From the NCBI RefSeq assembly GCF_023091745.1, contig NC_068935.1, positions 5,837,744 through 5,901,743 on the forward strand: a stretch of 64,000 nt of DNA, read 5' to 3'. Positions 29,521 through 37,640 of this stretch are shown here, one piece after another. Numbering within the stretch: position 1 is the stretch's first letter; each line of letters begins with the position of its first letter. The translations under genes and the position numbers were made by a program. The notes under the pieces are model-generated. The model did no database searches. It was not told the DNA's origin and saw only the letters and a program-made list of their open reading frames with translations. The stretch comes from Budorcas taxicolor (lineage: Eukaryota > Chordata > Mammalia > Artiodactyla > Bovidae).

Positions 29521-29948
29521 TGCTCTTTGTGAGCGTGCATGCTACCTTGCTTCAGTTGTGCTCCACTGTTTGCAGAGCCTATGACTGTAGCCTAGCAGGC
29601 TCCTCTCTCCATGGGATTCTTTAGGAAAGAATACTGAAGACGGTTACCAAGCCCTCCTCCGATGATCTTTATGATGTGCACACACACACACACTCACACA
29701 CTCTCACACACACACAGACACAGACACACACACACACACACACTGCTCTTAGTGAGCCTGTGTGCTCCCTTGCTTCAGTGGTGCTCGACTCTTTGCAGAC
29801 CCTATGGCCCTAGCCCTCCTGGCTCCTGTCTCCATGGGATTCTCCAGGAAAGAATACTGGAGAGGGTTGCCATGCCGTTCTCCAGGGATCTTTATGACGG
29901 GCGCACACACACACACACACACTGCTCTTTGCGAGCCTGCGTGCTACC

Positions 29949-30155
29949 TTGCTTCAGTGGTGCTCGACTCTTTGCAGACCCTGAGGACTGTAGCCCACCA
30001 GGGTCCTCTCTCCATGGGCTTCTCCAGGAAAGAATAGTGGAGAGTGTTGCCATGCCCTCTTCCTGGGATCATTATGACCCAGGGATGGAACTTGCCTCTC
30101 CTGCGACTCCTGCATTGCAGGCGGATCCTTTACTGATGAGCCACCTGGGAAGTCC
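29949..30155 (-). mobile_element. Full-length-type Bov-tA SINE at the array edge
   Basis: The last unit does not enter a CA tract after ATCATTATGAC. It continues through CCAGGGATGGAACTTG, CCTGCATTGCAGGCGGATCC and TGAGCCACCTGGGAAGTCC, which is the antisense tRNA-Glu-like 5' part of a Bov-tA SINE. The internal units I examined all stop at the ATGAC position. This unit is thus either the founder insertion from which the array expanded or the edge unit that escaped truncation. Confidence 0.85.
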
Positions 30156-30394
30156 ACACTGTTCCTTATCGGTTGCTATACCCCATATAAAAACCTCTGG
30201 ATGATACCTAAATATAGATGGGAGAATAAAAATAGAAATAATTTTGACCATAAAGATCCCTCAAGTCACCGAGAAACCACGAATAGAAATACCATTTAGG
30301 AAAGTGACGAGTTGCAATACGTTAAGAAAAAAGTACACGATTTTCAACTGAACAAACGACACAACCGACACATATTGCAGCAGTTAATGAGGTT
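30156..30394. other. Array-gene spacer, nothing recognised
   Basis: AT-rich single-copy-looking sequence between the end of the satellite and the 3' end of the histone gene. Its first bases (CACACTGTTCC, then GGTTGCTATACC) faintly resemble the array linker (CACACTGCTCT, then GCGTGCTACC), which may mean the linker came from the original SINE flank. Confidence 0.5.
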
Positions 30395-30400
30395 TTTAAT
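30395..30400 (-). terminator. ATTAAA poly(A) signal candidate for the histone gene
   Basis: On the minus strand ATTAAA occurs about 98 nt after the stop codon. No AATAAA is seen nearer. ATTAAA is the commonest functional variant of the signal, and polyadenylated mRNA would fit a testis histone variant expressed outside S phase. Confidence 0.5.
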
Positions 30401-30445
30401 GTTTTTTTTGGGGGTAGAAATGTTTTAAAGATTAAATGTAGGGCC

Positions 30446-30462
30446 TAAGGGGAGAACCCTTA
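30446..30462 (-). other. 3'-UTR hairpin, histone-stem-loop-sized
   Basis: On the minus strand TAAGGG, loop TTCTC, CCCTTA forms a perfect 6-bp stem 35 nt after the stop codon. Position and stem length resemble the replication-dependent histone stem-loop, but the stem sequence and the 5-nt loop do not match its consensus. It may be a decayed relic or chance. Confidence 0.3.
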
Positions 30463-30497
30463 AGTCTGGTTTGCGATGGTCAGAGTCCTGGGGCAGT

Positions 30498-30980
30498 TCA
30501 TCTGCTGGTGCGGTATCTGGTGACCGACTTGGTGGCCTCGGACACGGCGTACTTGCCGAGCTCCCCAGGCAACAGAAGACGCACAGCTGTCTGGATGTCT
30601 TCGGTCATGATGGTGCAGCGCCTGTTGCAGTGGGCCAGGCTCCCAGCCTCTTCGGCAATCCGCTCGAACATATCTTTCACAAACGAATCCAAGATGTTCA
30701 CGGACTCACGGGAAAGACTCAGGCCTGTGTGTACTTGCCTCAGCACCCTAGGGAAATAGGTAGCAAAGCTTGAGAAATTGCCCTGATGGCCGCGGCGGCG
30801 GCGGCGGCAACGGCGGCCCTTAGCTGTCTTCTGCTTTGCCTTTTTTGGTTCCGCATCACACGGGTCTGGATTGGAGGGCCCTGCTTTCGCCATCTCCGTA
30901 TCAGAGGGCTCAGTTTCAGAGGTGCCCATTTCTTTGGTGATCACGTCTTCCTCCGAGTTGTCAGGGGTTGGTTCACACAT
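30498..30980 (-). CDS. H2BW1: H2B.W-type testis histone H2B variant, 160 aa
   Basis: A histone H2B variant expected to pair with H2A in nucleosomes of male germ cells. Residues 1-65 are a long tail: an acidic, Ser/Thr-rich stretch, then a basic run KGRRCRRRRRGHQG. The histone fold follows from about FATYFPRVLRQV to the end. Canonical H2B signatures remain: NILDSFVKDMFERIAEEA, then IQTAVRLLLPGELGKYAVSE. The loop VHTGLSLSRE is two residues shorter than canonical H2B and matches human H2B.W, as do the FATYF segment and the long tail. The two acidic-patch glutamates (PGEL, VSEA) are kept. The lysine equivalent to K120, the ubiquitination site, is Arg (SVTRYRTSR), and the last residue is Arg instead of Lys. 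An in-frame ATG lies 36 codons upstream, but it precedes the TATA box, so the start at 30,980 (G at -3) is preferred. No intron is needed. A subacrosomal H2B variant is less likely. X linkage is inferred from the human family. Confidence 0.82.
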   Translation of the reverse strand: MCEPTPDNSEEDVITKEMGTSETEPSDTEMAKAGPSNPDPCDAEPKKAKQKTAKGRRCRRRRRGHQGNFSSFATYFPRVLRQVHTGLSLSRESVNILDSFVKDMFERIAEEAGSLAHCNRRCTIMTEDIQTAVRLLLPGELGKYAVSEATKSVTRYRTSR

Positions 30981-31045
30981 GGCAGCGCCACCACTCCCCC
31001 AGCTCAGCCGGAAGAACAGTGAGGGCGTTGAAGGCCGTTGGCCGA

Positions 31046-31052
31046 ATTTATA
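31046..31052 (-). promoter_or_regulatory. TATA box of the H2B.W-type gene
   Basis: TATAAAT on the minus strand, 65 bp upstream of the chosen ATG. With usual spacing, transcription would start near 31,015-31,022, giving a 5' UTR of about 35-40 nt and excluding the upstream in-frame ATG at 31,088. Confidence 0.75.
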
Positions 31053-31066
31053 GGCCCTGCTTTCCC

Positions 31067-31074
31067 TGACGTCA
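31067..31074 (-). promoter_or_regulatory. Perfect palindromic CRE (TGACGTCA)
   Basis: The full 8-bp cAMP-response element lies 14 bp upstream of the TATA box. Full CREs close to a TATA box are typical of postmeiotic genes driven by CREM-tau. Binding here is inferred from sequence and spacing. Confidence 0.7.
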
Positions 31075-31093
31075 CAGACACTGTCCATATCTG

Positions 31094-31098
31094 ATTGG
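31094..31098 (-). promoter_or_regulatory. CCAAT box
   Basis: CCAAT on the minus strand (context TTGCATCCAATCAG), about 42 bp upstream of the TATA box, a usual position for NF-Y in histone promoters. The adjacent TTGCAT is a partial match to the H2B octamer ATTTGCAT. Confidence 0.55.
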
Positions 31099-31135
31099 AT
31101 GCAAGGCAGGGAGGCCTGTTACTATGGCAGCCCAT

Positions 31136-31145
31136 GTCACGTGAC
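31136..31145. promoter_or_regulatory. GTCACGTGAC palindrome (E-box, USF/TFE-type)
   Basis: A perfect 10-bp palindrome with a CACGTG core, about 115-125 bp upstream of the predicted transcription start. It fits the upper edge of a compact promoter. Factor identity is unknown. Confidence 0.45.
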
Positions 31146-31216
31146 ACCAGACGTCGCACCCACCCCCTTTCCTGCTGCGCCCCTCCCCCACATTTAACCC
31201 CTAGTCAGCCAAACTC

Positions 31217-31414
31217 CCCTGGTGGCTCTGACTGTAAAGTGTCTGTCTACAGTGTGGGAGACGTGGGTTCGATCCCTGGGTCGGGAAGATTCCATGGAGA
31301 AGGAAATAGCAACCCACTCAAGTATTCTTGCCTGGAAAATCCCATGGACGGAGGAGCCTGGTGTCCATGGGGTCGCAAAGAGTCGGGCACGACGGAGCGA
31401 CTGTACTTTCACTT
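31217..31414 (+). mobile_element. Bov-tA SINE with 12-bp target-site duplication
   Basis: Sense-strand Bov-tA: CCTGGTGGCTC at the 5' end, B-box-like GGGTTCGATCCCTGGGT, body with GTATTCTTGCCTGG and GGGTCGCAAAGAGTCGGGCACGA, ending CACTT. It is bounded by perfect copies of TCAGCCAAACTC at 31,205-31,216 and 31,415-31,426. It inserted just upstream of the histone promoter. Confidence 0.92.
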
Positions 31415-31426
31415 TCAGCCAAACTC

Positions 31427-31919
31427 AGTGAAAGTCACCTAAGATGAAAAATGAAATAATCAGTTAGAGCTTCCTGAGAGAGTATGACAGACCTCCATAA
31501 CTCCAGCTCTTTCAGGCATCAGAGTGACTCAGGTCACTTGGTGGACATTTTACTCCAACACAGAATCTTCTCCTGATTGACCTACAGTGGCATGAGCAGA
31601 ATGTCCTGGCTTCCTCAGTGGAGTGCTCCTGAAAATCATAGGAGTTAAATGAACAGCTATTATCTCCAGAATTTACCAAAACCAATGATCAGTATGAAAA
31701 GAATGACAAAATCCCATTCTCCAAATACAGAACACAAACAGAAATAGGAATACTTTTACACTTACACACTAAAAATATGTAACATTATTCAAATTATAAA
31801 TTATTTTCTTAAACATTATTTAGGTCCCCCAAATACCACACATACTGGAATTGATTAATGGTTTATAGTGGTTATTTCTCAAAAAATGATCACTCTTATT
31901 GCTGAGAAGCCACCAGGGT
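31427..31919. other. No recognised feature
   Basis: AT-rich intergenic sequence with no long ORF and no repeat family I can name. Confidence 0.5.
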
Positions 31920-32565
31920 GAGAGAAAATGAATACAAAAAGAGAGAAATAAAACACCTAGAAATAAACATACCTAAGGTGGTGAAAGACCTGTACTTAGA
32001 AAAAATAAGAACCTGATCAAAGAAAGTGAAGATGCAAACAGAGGGAAAAGTTTACCTTGTTTATGGATTGGAAGAATTGATATTGTTATAATAAACATGC
32101 TATCCAAGGCAATCCACATACTCAGTGCAATTGCTATCAAAATACCAGGGCATTTTCTACATAACTAAAACAGACAATTTTAAATTTTGTATGGAAAGAT
32201 GAAAGACCCTGAATCGCCAAAACCATCTTAAGGAAGAAGATCAGAACTGGAGGAATCAGGTTCCCTGACTTTGAACTCTATCAGAAAACTACATTAATCC
32301 AATCAGTATAGTATTGGCACAAAAACAGACATGTGGAACAGAAGAGAGAGCCCAGAAATAAACCTATGTGCTTATGGTCAATTAATCTATAATAAAAAAG
32401 ACAAGAATATACAGTGGAGAGAAGACAGTTTCTTCAATAAGAGATGCTGGGATAATTGGATAGCTACATGCAATAAAGTAAAATTAGAACATTCTCTAAC
32501 AGCATAGACAAAAATAAACTCAAAATGGACTAAAGACCTAAATATAATACATATATTATGTAGGA
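31920..32565 (+). mobile_element. L1 ORF2 3'-region fragment
   Basis: The sequence follows the well-conserved end of L1 ORF2: a segment starting AAAACACCTAGAAATAAAC, the FGRIDILL-equivalent stretch, ATCAAAATACC, then CCAAAACCATCTTAAGGAAGAA and the GGCACAAAAACAGACATGTGGA region. Many stops and frameshifts show an old, dead copy. Confidence 0.8.
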
Positions 32566-32689
32566 AGTATTTTAAGAAACAAAAACCTTTAGATATTTTA
32601 ATGAGCTGTGTTTCTTTCACATTTGTAAATTCAGAAATTAAGTGAACATATCAGTTATAAAAAAAATTAAAAATACAAAACAATTGGGT

Positions 32690-33110
32690 TTTAAAGAGAT
32701 AACTGGGACCTCAAAGGCCTCTGATACAGAGGAAATCTAGGATGGAGAAGGGAAAAGCAGTCTGATGTTGAAGACTGGAAGGGGGAGTAACACTAGTAAT
32801 TATTCACTTCAGTTGATGATTGAGGAAATAAGAGAGCCTAATGAGCAATCACCGTGCAACTTGTGGTTCACTGTGAAGGCAAAATAAGGGAAATGGCTTC
32901 ACAGCTGAGTTAACAATTGCAAGTCTCAACTCATGGATGATGGTGTTGATAGGATAGGCATACCTCATTCAGAAACCTTTTCAACATTACCATTGTTTCT
33001 GGATTCACTTATAAAGAGGACCCCAACACAGCATAGAATTTAAGTGCAACAAAAAATTCAGGGAAAAAACTTATTTCACACTGCCTAGAATCAGAAGTTT
33101 CTACCCTAAC
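32690..33110 (+). repeat. Partial copy of an unnamed old repeat
   Basis: Weaker third copy of the element seen at 36,810-37,640 and, inverted, at 44,745-45,590. Shared landmarks are the GATGTTGAAGACTGGAAGGGGGA area, ATTATTCACTTCAG, GATTGAGGAA, and CCTAATGAGCAATCA. Family not identified. Confidence 0.45.
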
Positions 33111-33451
33111 TCATTCAGATGATCTAATGTCATTCTTTTCCAGCCCTTATTCTCTTGTTTTTGAAGCGGCAAACCTTCATGATTTTCAGCTTAACATCAT
33201 AGGGATGGTGAGGGCATTCAGTCAGAGAAACTAAAAAGTTCATGTTGACTCCATGTCAGCCAAGAAGGGACTCAAACTGGTAGCCACAGTCACTGAGCCA
33301 CACTACAACGAGGTTATCCTGACTAAAGCAATAATGGTCTTTCTGGGGTGTTCAGGTCTGGTGACAATAGTGTAAGAAGTATGATTATTTATCTCTTTTA
33401 TTGTTCATTTTATAAAACTAATTAAGATCATTTAAATATTATATAAGTATT
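33111..33451. other. No recognised feature
   Basis: Unassigned AT-rich sequence before the SINE. Part may continue the old repeat to its left. Confidence 0.4.
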
Positions 33452-33663
33452 AGAAAATGGCCAAATAGTAAAGAATCCACTTGCAATGAAGGAGACTCAG
33501 GTTCAATCCCTGGGTCCAGAAGATCCCCTAGAGCAGGAAATGGAGTGGGAACTCCAGTGTTCTTGCCTGGAAAATTCCATGGACAGAAGAGCGAGACAGG
33601 CTACAGTCCATGGAGTCATAAAGAGTCGGACACGACTGAGCGACTAATAGTTTCAACACTTTC
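33452..33663 (+). mobile_element. Bov-tA SINE
   Basis: Sense-strand Bov-tA body with GGTTCAATCCCTGGGTC, GTTCTTGCCTGGAAAATTCC, and AAGAGTCGGACACGACTGAGCGACTAA in two adjoining pieces. AAGTATT at 33,445-33,451 and 33,664-33,670 may be the target-site duplication. Confidence 0.88.
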
Positions 33664-33689
33664 AAGTATTCTAGAGCTCCTGTACAAAA

Positions 33690-33915
33690 TGCTAGTGATT
33701 GGGTCAATTAAACACATTCATTTATTGTCTCATACTTGTGGAGGCTTTAAGTTCAAATCAAAGTTTCATCTGAGTTGGGTCTTATGCAAGGTGTGAATGT
33801 ATAAGGGGCCTCCATTCGTGGCCACTTTCCTTGGCTTGTAAATAGCTGAAATCTCCCTATACTTCCCCAAATTTTCTTCCCGATATGTATGTTATCTATG
33901 TCTGATTTTCCCTTT
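33690..33915 (-). mobile_element. Old MaLR (MLT1-like) LTR fragment, right part at 35,135
   Basis: The sequence resembles the antisense 3' half of an MLT1-type LTR, with a TTTATTGTCTCATACTTGTGGAGG equivalent of the usual CTCACAGTTCTGGAGG. It stops where a BovB begins and seems to resume at 35,135-35,266. The call rests on recalled family sequence. Confidence 0.45.
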
Positions 33916-33917
33916 TT

Positions 33918-34657
33918 CAGTTCAGTTCAGTTCATTGCAGTCACTCAGTCGTGTCTGACTCTTTGCAACCCCATGAACCACAGCACGCCAGGCCTCCCTG
34001 TCCATCACCAACTCCCGGAGTCCACCCAAACCCATGTCCATTGTGTCAGTGATGCCATCCAACCATTTCATCCTCTGTCGTCCCCTTCTCCTCCTGCTCT
34101 TAATCTTTCCTAGCATCAGGGTCTTTTCAAAACAGTCAGCTCTCTGCATCAGGTGGCCAAAGTATTGGAGTTTCAGCTTCAACATCAGTCCCTCCAGTGA
34201 ACACCCAGGACTGATCTCCTTTAGAATGGAGTCGTTGGATCTCCTTGCAGTCCAAGGGACTCTCAAGAGTCTTCTCCAAAACCACAGTTCAAAAGCATCA
34301 ATTCTTTGGCACTCAGCTTTTTTGATAGTCCAACTCTCACATCCATACGTGACTACTGGAAAACCCATAGCCTTGACTAGACAGACATTTGTTGGCAAAG
34401 TAATGTCTCTTCTTTTTAATCTGCTAAGTTGGTCATAACTTTCCTTCCAAGGAGCAAGCATCTTTTAATTTAATTACTATAATCACCATCTGCAGTGATT
34501 TTGAAGCCCAGAAAAATAAAGTCAGCCACTGTTTCCCCACCTATTTGCCATGAAGTGATGGGTCCGGATGCCATGATCTTAGTTTTCTGAATGTTGAGCT
34601 TTAGGCCAACTTTTTCACTCTCCTCTGTCACTTTCATCAAGAGGCTCTTCCCTTTTT
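33918..34657 (-). mobile_element. BovB (RTE) LINE 3' part, antisense
   Basis: The antisense BovB 3' end starts at TTCAGTTCAGTTCAGTTC and runs through TCACTCAGTCGTGTCTGACTC, GGCCTCCCTGTCCATCACC and TTTGTTGGCAAAGTAATGTC to the region coding the KVGLKLN-equivalent. The sense frame reads as a 179-aa remnant of the RTE C-terminal region (YGCESWTIKKAECQRIDAFE). It is 5'-truncated and dead. Confidence 0.93.
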
Positions 34658-34689
34658 ATATAGATATAACTCATTTGGATTAAGACCTA

Positions 34690-35133
34690 CTCGGTTTTTC
34701 CAGTAGTCATGTATGGATGTGAGAGTTGGACTGTGAAGAAGGCTGAGCACTGAAGAATGGATGCTTTTGAACTGTGGTGTTGGAGAAGACTCTTGAGAGT
34801 CCCTTGGACTGCAAGGAGCTCCAACCAGTCCATTCTGAAGGAGGTCAACCCTGGGATTTCTTTGGAAGGAATGATGCTAAAGCTGAAACTCCAGTACTTT
34901 GGCCACCTCATGCGAAGAGTTGACTCATTGGAAAGGACTTTGATGCTGGGAGGGATTGGGGGCAGGAGAAGAAGGGGACGACCGAGGATGAGATGGCTGG
35001 ATAGCATCACCGACTCGATGGACGCGAGTCTGAGTGAGCTCTGGGAGTTGGTGATGGACAGGGAGGCCTGGCATGCTGCGATTCATGGGGTAGCAAAGAG
35101 TCGGACACAACTGAGTGACTGAACTGAACTGAA
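34690..35133 (+). mobile_element. BovB LINE 3' fragment, sense
   Basis: Sense BovB from CAGTAGTCATGTATGGATG to the terminal ACTGAACTGAACTGAA. It overlaps in content with the antisense copy immediately left, so the two form an inverted pair with 5' ends facing each other. Confidence 0.92.
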
Positions 35134-35134
35134 T

Positions 35135-35266
35135 GAACATATTTTAACTTGATTACTTGGTAAATACTCTGTCTCCAAATATGATCACATATGAATATGA
35201 GTGTTTATGGCATAGATACATTAATTTTAGAGGCAGAAAATCAACCAATAGGAGATCTGGATTTTG
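35135..35266 (-). mobile_element. Second part of the MaLR-like LTR split by BovB
   Basis: The segment with CTCTGTCTCCAAATATGATCACAT and ACATTAATTTTAGAGG parallels the corresponding antisense part of the LTR at 50,255-50,610 (CCCTATCTCCAGATCCAGTCACA, then CATATTAATTTTTTGGAGG). It therefore continues the 33,690-33,915 fragment. Confidence 0.4.
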
Positions 35267-35442
35267 AACTAATTGTGGGCATATCTCCTGCCTCTTCCAT
35301 CTTATTAAGAGAACACTGGTGACCACTTATGAGAAACAAGGTGGCCCCACCACAGTCATTGTCACAATTCTGTGAATGTTCAGTGATTTCATTTTAGTAT
35401 TTTATTTCTTCTTCCCTCTTTGAGGGAGAAGATAGTCTGTCA

Positions 35443-35549
35443 TTCTCAATTGTTACAAAGTATTTTTTACACCTACAGTTGTAATTATTTGCTATTTCTC
35501 AATTGTTACAAAGTATTTTTTACACCTACAGTTGTAATTATTTGCTATT
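35443..35549. repeat. Two-copy 53-bp tandem duplication
   Basis: A 53-bp segment starting TTCTCAATTGTTACAAAG and ending TTATTTGCTATT occurs twice in direct tandem with no visible mismatch (35,443-35,495 and 35,496-35,548). Confidence 0.95.
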
Positions 35550-35738
35550 GTGTAGGATATAAGAGCCTGTGAAGTACAACACTTTCAGCCAAACATTGAG
35601 ATAAAATTCTGATAATCCATGAAATCAAAGTTTTCCTGAGCCCTTCAGGAAAGGGACAGGGCTCTACAGGACAGAAAAAACAGAAGACGTTCTTTAAACT
35701 GGCAGAACCTCATGAGATAAAGAAAAAGAACTGAGGTC

Positions 35739-36589
35739 CTCATTTCACGCCAGTCAGAATGGCTGCTATCAAAAAGTCTACAAGCAATAAATGCTGGAGA
35801 GGGTGTGGAGAAAAGGGAACCATCTTACACTGTTGGTGGGATGCAAACTCGTAGAGCCGCTATGGAGAACAGTGTGGAGATTCCTTAAAAAGCTGGAAAT
35901 AGAACTGCCATATGACCCAGCAATCCCATTGCTGGGCATACACACCAAGGAAACCAGAATTGAAAGAGACACGTGTACCCCAATGTTCATCGCAACACTG
36001 TTTATAACAGCCAGGGCATGGAAGCAACCTAGATGTCCATCAGCAGACGGATGGATAAGAAAGCTGTGGTACATATACACAATGGAATATTACTCAGCCA
36101 TTAAAAAGAATACATTTGAATCAGTTCGAATGAGGTGGATGAAACTGGAGCCTATTATAGAGAGTGAAGTAAGCCAGAAAGAAAAACACCAATACAGTAT
36201 ACTAACACATATATATGGAATTTAGAAAGATGGTAATGATAACCCTGTATGCGAGACAGCAAAAGAGACACAGATGTATAGAACAGTCTTTTGGACTCTG
36301 TGGGAGAGGGCGAGGGTGGGATGATACGGGAGAATGGCACTGAAACATGTAAATTATCAGATGTGAAACAGATCGCCAGCCCAGGTTCGATGCATGATAC
36401 AGGGTGCTCGGAGCTGGTGCACTGGGATGACCCAGAGGGGTGGGATGGGGAGGGGGGTTCAGGATGGGAAACACATGTACACCCATGGTGGATTCAAGTC
36501 AATGTATGGTGAAACCAATACAATATTGTAAAGTAAAATAAATAAATAAAGCTGAAAAAAAAAAAAAAGGATTAGAATTTAAAAAAAAT
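35739..36589 (+). mobile_element. 5'-truncated L1 3' end with poly(A)
   Basis: The L1 ORF2 C-terminus (PYDPAIPLLGIHTKET, IYTMEYYSAIKKN, EVSQKEKHQYSILTHIYGI) followed by a 3' UTR with a G-rich stretch and an A-rich tail. TGAGGTC occurs at 35,732-35,738 and 36,590-36,596, a plausible target-site duplication. Sequence is close to the matching L1 at 57,281-58,124, which marks both as fairly young. Confidence 0.9.
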
Positions 36590-36809
36590 TGAGGTCTTGG
36601 GGCAAGATACTAGAGAGCACCTCCCTTAGTAGTATAGGTTTGAAGTGGACAGTACCTATTCCAAAACGGGCAATGAAGATCTGTATTTTTCAGTCCAATA
36701 TGGAAGAATTCTGATGGACTATTATACCTCCAGGGCTTTCTTTGGTCAATGCAGTAAATGCTTAGGATAAATGAGCCTCATTGTCAAGAATATTATTTAG
36801 TATTTTGTG

Positions 36810-37640
36810 GAAAATTAGAGAAATCTTATGAGAGAATTTTTTTAAAAAATATGATTACCAAGGAGGCCAGGAAAATCTTCCACTAAAGCAATGTTAAGAA
36901 AATATCTCTAGGTGGGACCTTGAGATGATCGTAGACAACCTGATATAATTTTGGAAATGAAAAGCTAATTTCAGAGCTATTGCATTTTTGAAAAGGGAAC
37001 TCTAGACCCATAGGAAATAGACAGTATTTCACAGAATTGTTTCATTTCTATTGTGCTTATTGTTGTTGCTTTCAATATCCCTATGTTTACCCATATGACA
37101 TACAAATATTTTTTCCAAGCAATTCTTATCCATTGCTATCATGTGTGAATTCCTGTAAGAAATCTAACCCACTAGCATATTTTTATTGGGCTAGGTGTGT
37201 TTTGCATTTAGTGAATCCAGTAATCAAATACAGGCAATAGGAAACCAGTTTTACAACTGCACCATGTAGGCCATGAAGGCAGAAGTGCATGGGTGACTGA
37301 CACTTGATATCTAGGAAGAAGGGAGGGATAATGGGGCTCAATGTTGAAGACCAAGACGGGAAATGAGCATATATAATTGTTCACTTCAGAGGGTGATTGA
37401 AGAACACAGCCACCTAATGAATAATCATAATCTAATGGTGTTGGCTATTGCAAATACAAGTTAGGACAGGATTTTCTGCTTAAATAACAAACTATAAGTT
37501 TAAACCCTAGGGAGACAGTTCAAATTTTTTTCAACATAATCTGTATGATAGAATTTATTGTGAAATATAAACGAGAGCTGAAACTCATCCAGTTCAAGCT
37601 ACTGCAGAAATAACTGCAGTATTCCTCTATACAGAGGCAT
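36810..37640 (+). repeat. Left arm of a large diverged inverted repeat
   Basis: The reverse complement of 44,745-45,590 aligns along this segment with many mismatches. Shared stretches include CTAGGTGTGTTTTGC/CC, TTTAGTGAATCCA, ACAACTGCACCAT, CATCTAGGAAG, TTCACTT and TTAAATAACAAACTATA. It is an unnamed interspersed element also present at about 32,690. No coding frame is evident. Confidence 0.75.

Larger units (their letters stand above)
1..30155 (-). repeat. SINE-derived (CA)n satellite array, ~200-bp units
   Basis: A tandem array fills the first 30 kb and starts mid-array at base 1. Unit starts (the TGCTCTTTGTGAGCC motif or variants) recur at about 219, 416, 621, 1023, 1223, 1421, 1615, 1820 and so on, a spacing of roughly 190-217 bp. 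Each unit has three parts. The first is a linker of about 27 bp. The second is about 125 bp matching the antisense Bov-tA SINE body, with landmarks CGACTCTTTGCAGACCC, CCACCAGGCTCCTCTC, CCATGGGATTCTCCAGG and GAATACTGGAGAGGG. The third is an imperfect CA tract of about 25-60 bp, usually entered through ATCTTTATGACGCA. The tRNA-derived end of the SINE is missing from the units I examined except the last. Length variation sits mainly in the CA tract. The strand given is that of the SINE. ORFs inside the array are by-products of the repeat. SINE identity rests on recalled family sequence, not a search. Confidence 0.93.

Noticed and set aside
1..30155. More than a hundred ORFs of 60-267 codons on both strands rich in His-Thr or Cys-Val
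   Set aside because: They are translations of the repeat unit in several frames, shift with CA-tract length, and have no known domain or consistent start.
1..30155. Regular repeat with spacers, superficially like a CRISPR array
   Set aside because: The repeat part is a eukaryotic SINE of about 125 bp, the intervening sequence is CA microsatellite, and the genome is mammalian.
1..30155. Centromeric satellite
   Set aside because: The monomer matches a Bov-tA SINE and not the bovid centromeric satellites, and a single-copy gene lies at its edge.
30446..30462. Functional canonical histone stem-loop
   Set aside because: Stem and loop sequence differ from the conserved consensus; kept only as a possible relic.
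30471..31053. Plus-strand ORFs overlapping the histone gene
   Set aside because: They are shadows of the minus-strand coding sequence, with no domain and no promoter.
30981..31088. N-terminal extension of the histone from an upstream ATG (196 aa)
   Set aside because: The upstream ATG lies before the TATA box and CRE, so it would not be in the mRNA.
35791..36225. 144-codon ORF with conserved L1 protein motifs as a host gene
   Set aside because: It is the C-terminus of L1 ORF2 in a 5'-truncated insertion with a poly(A) tail.
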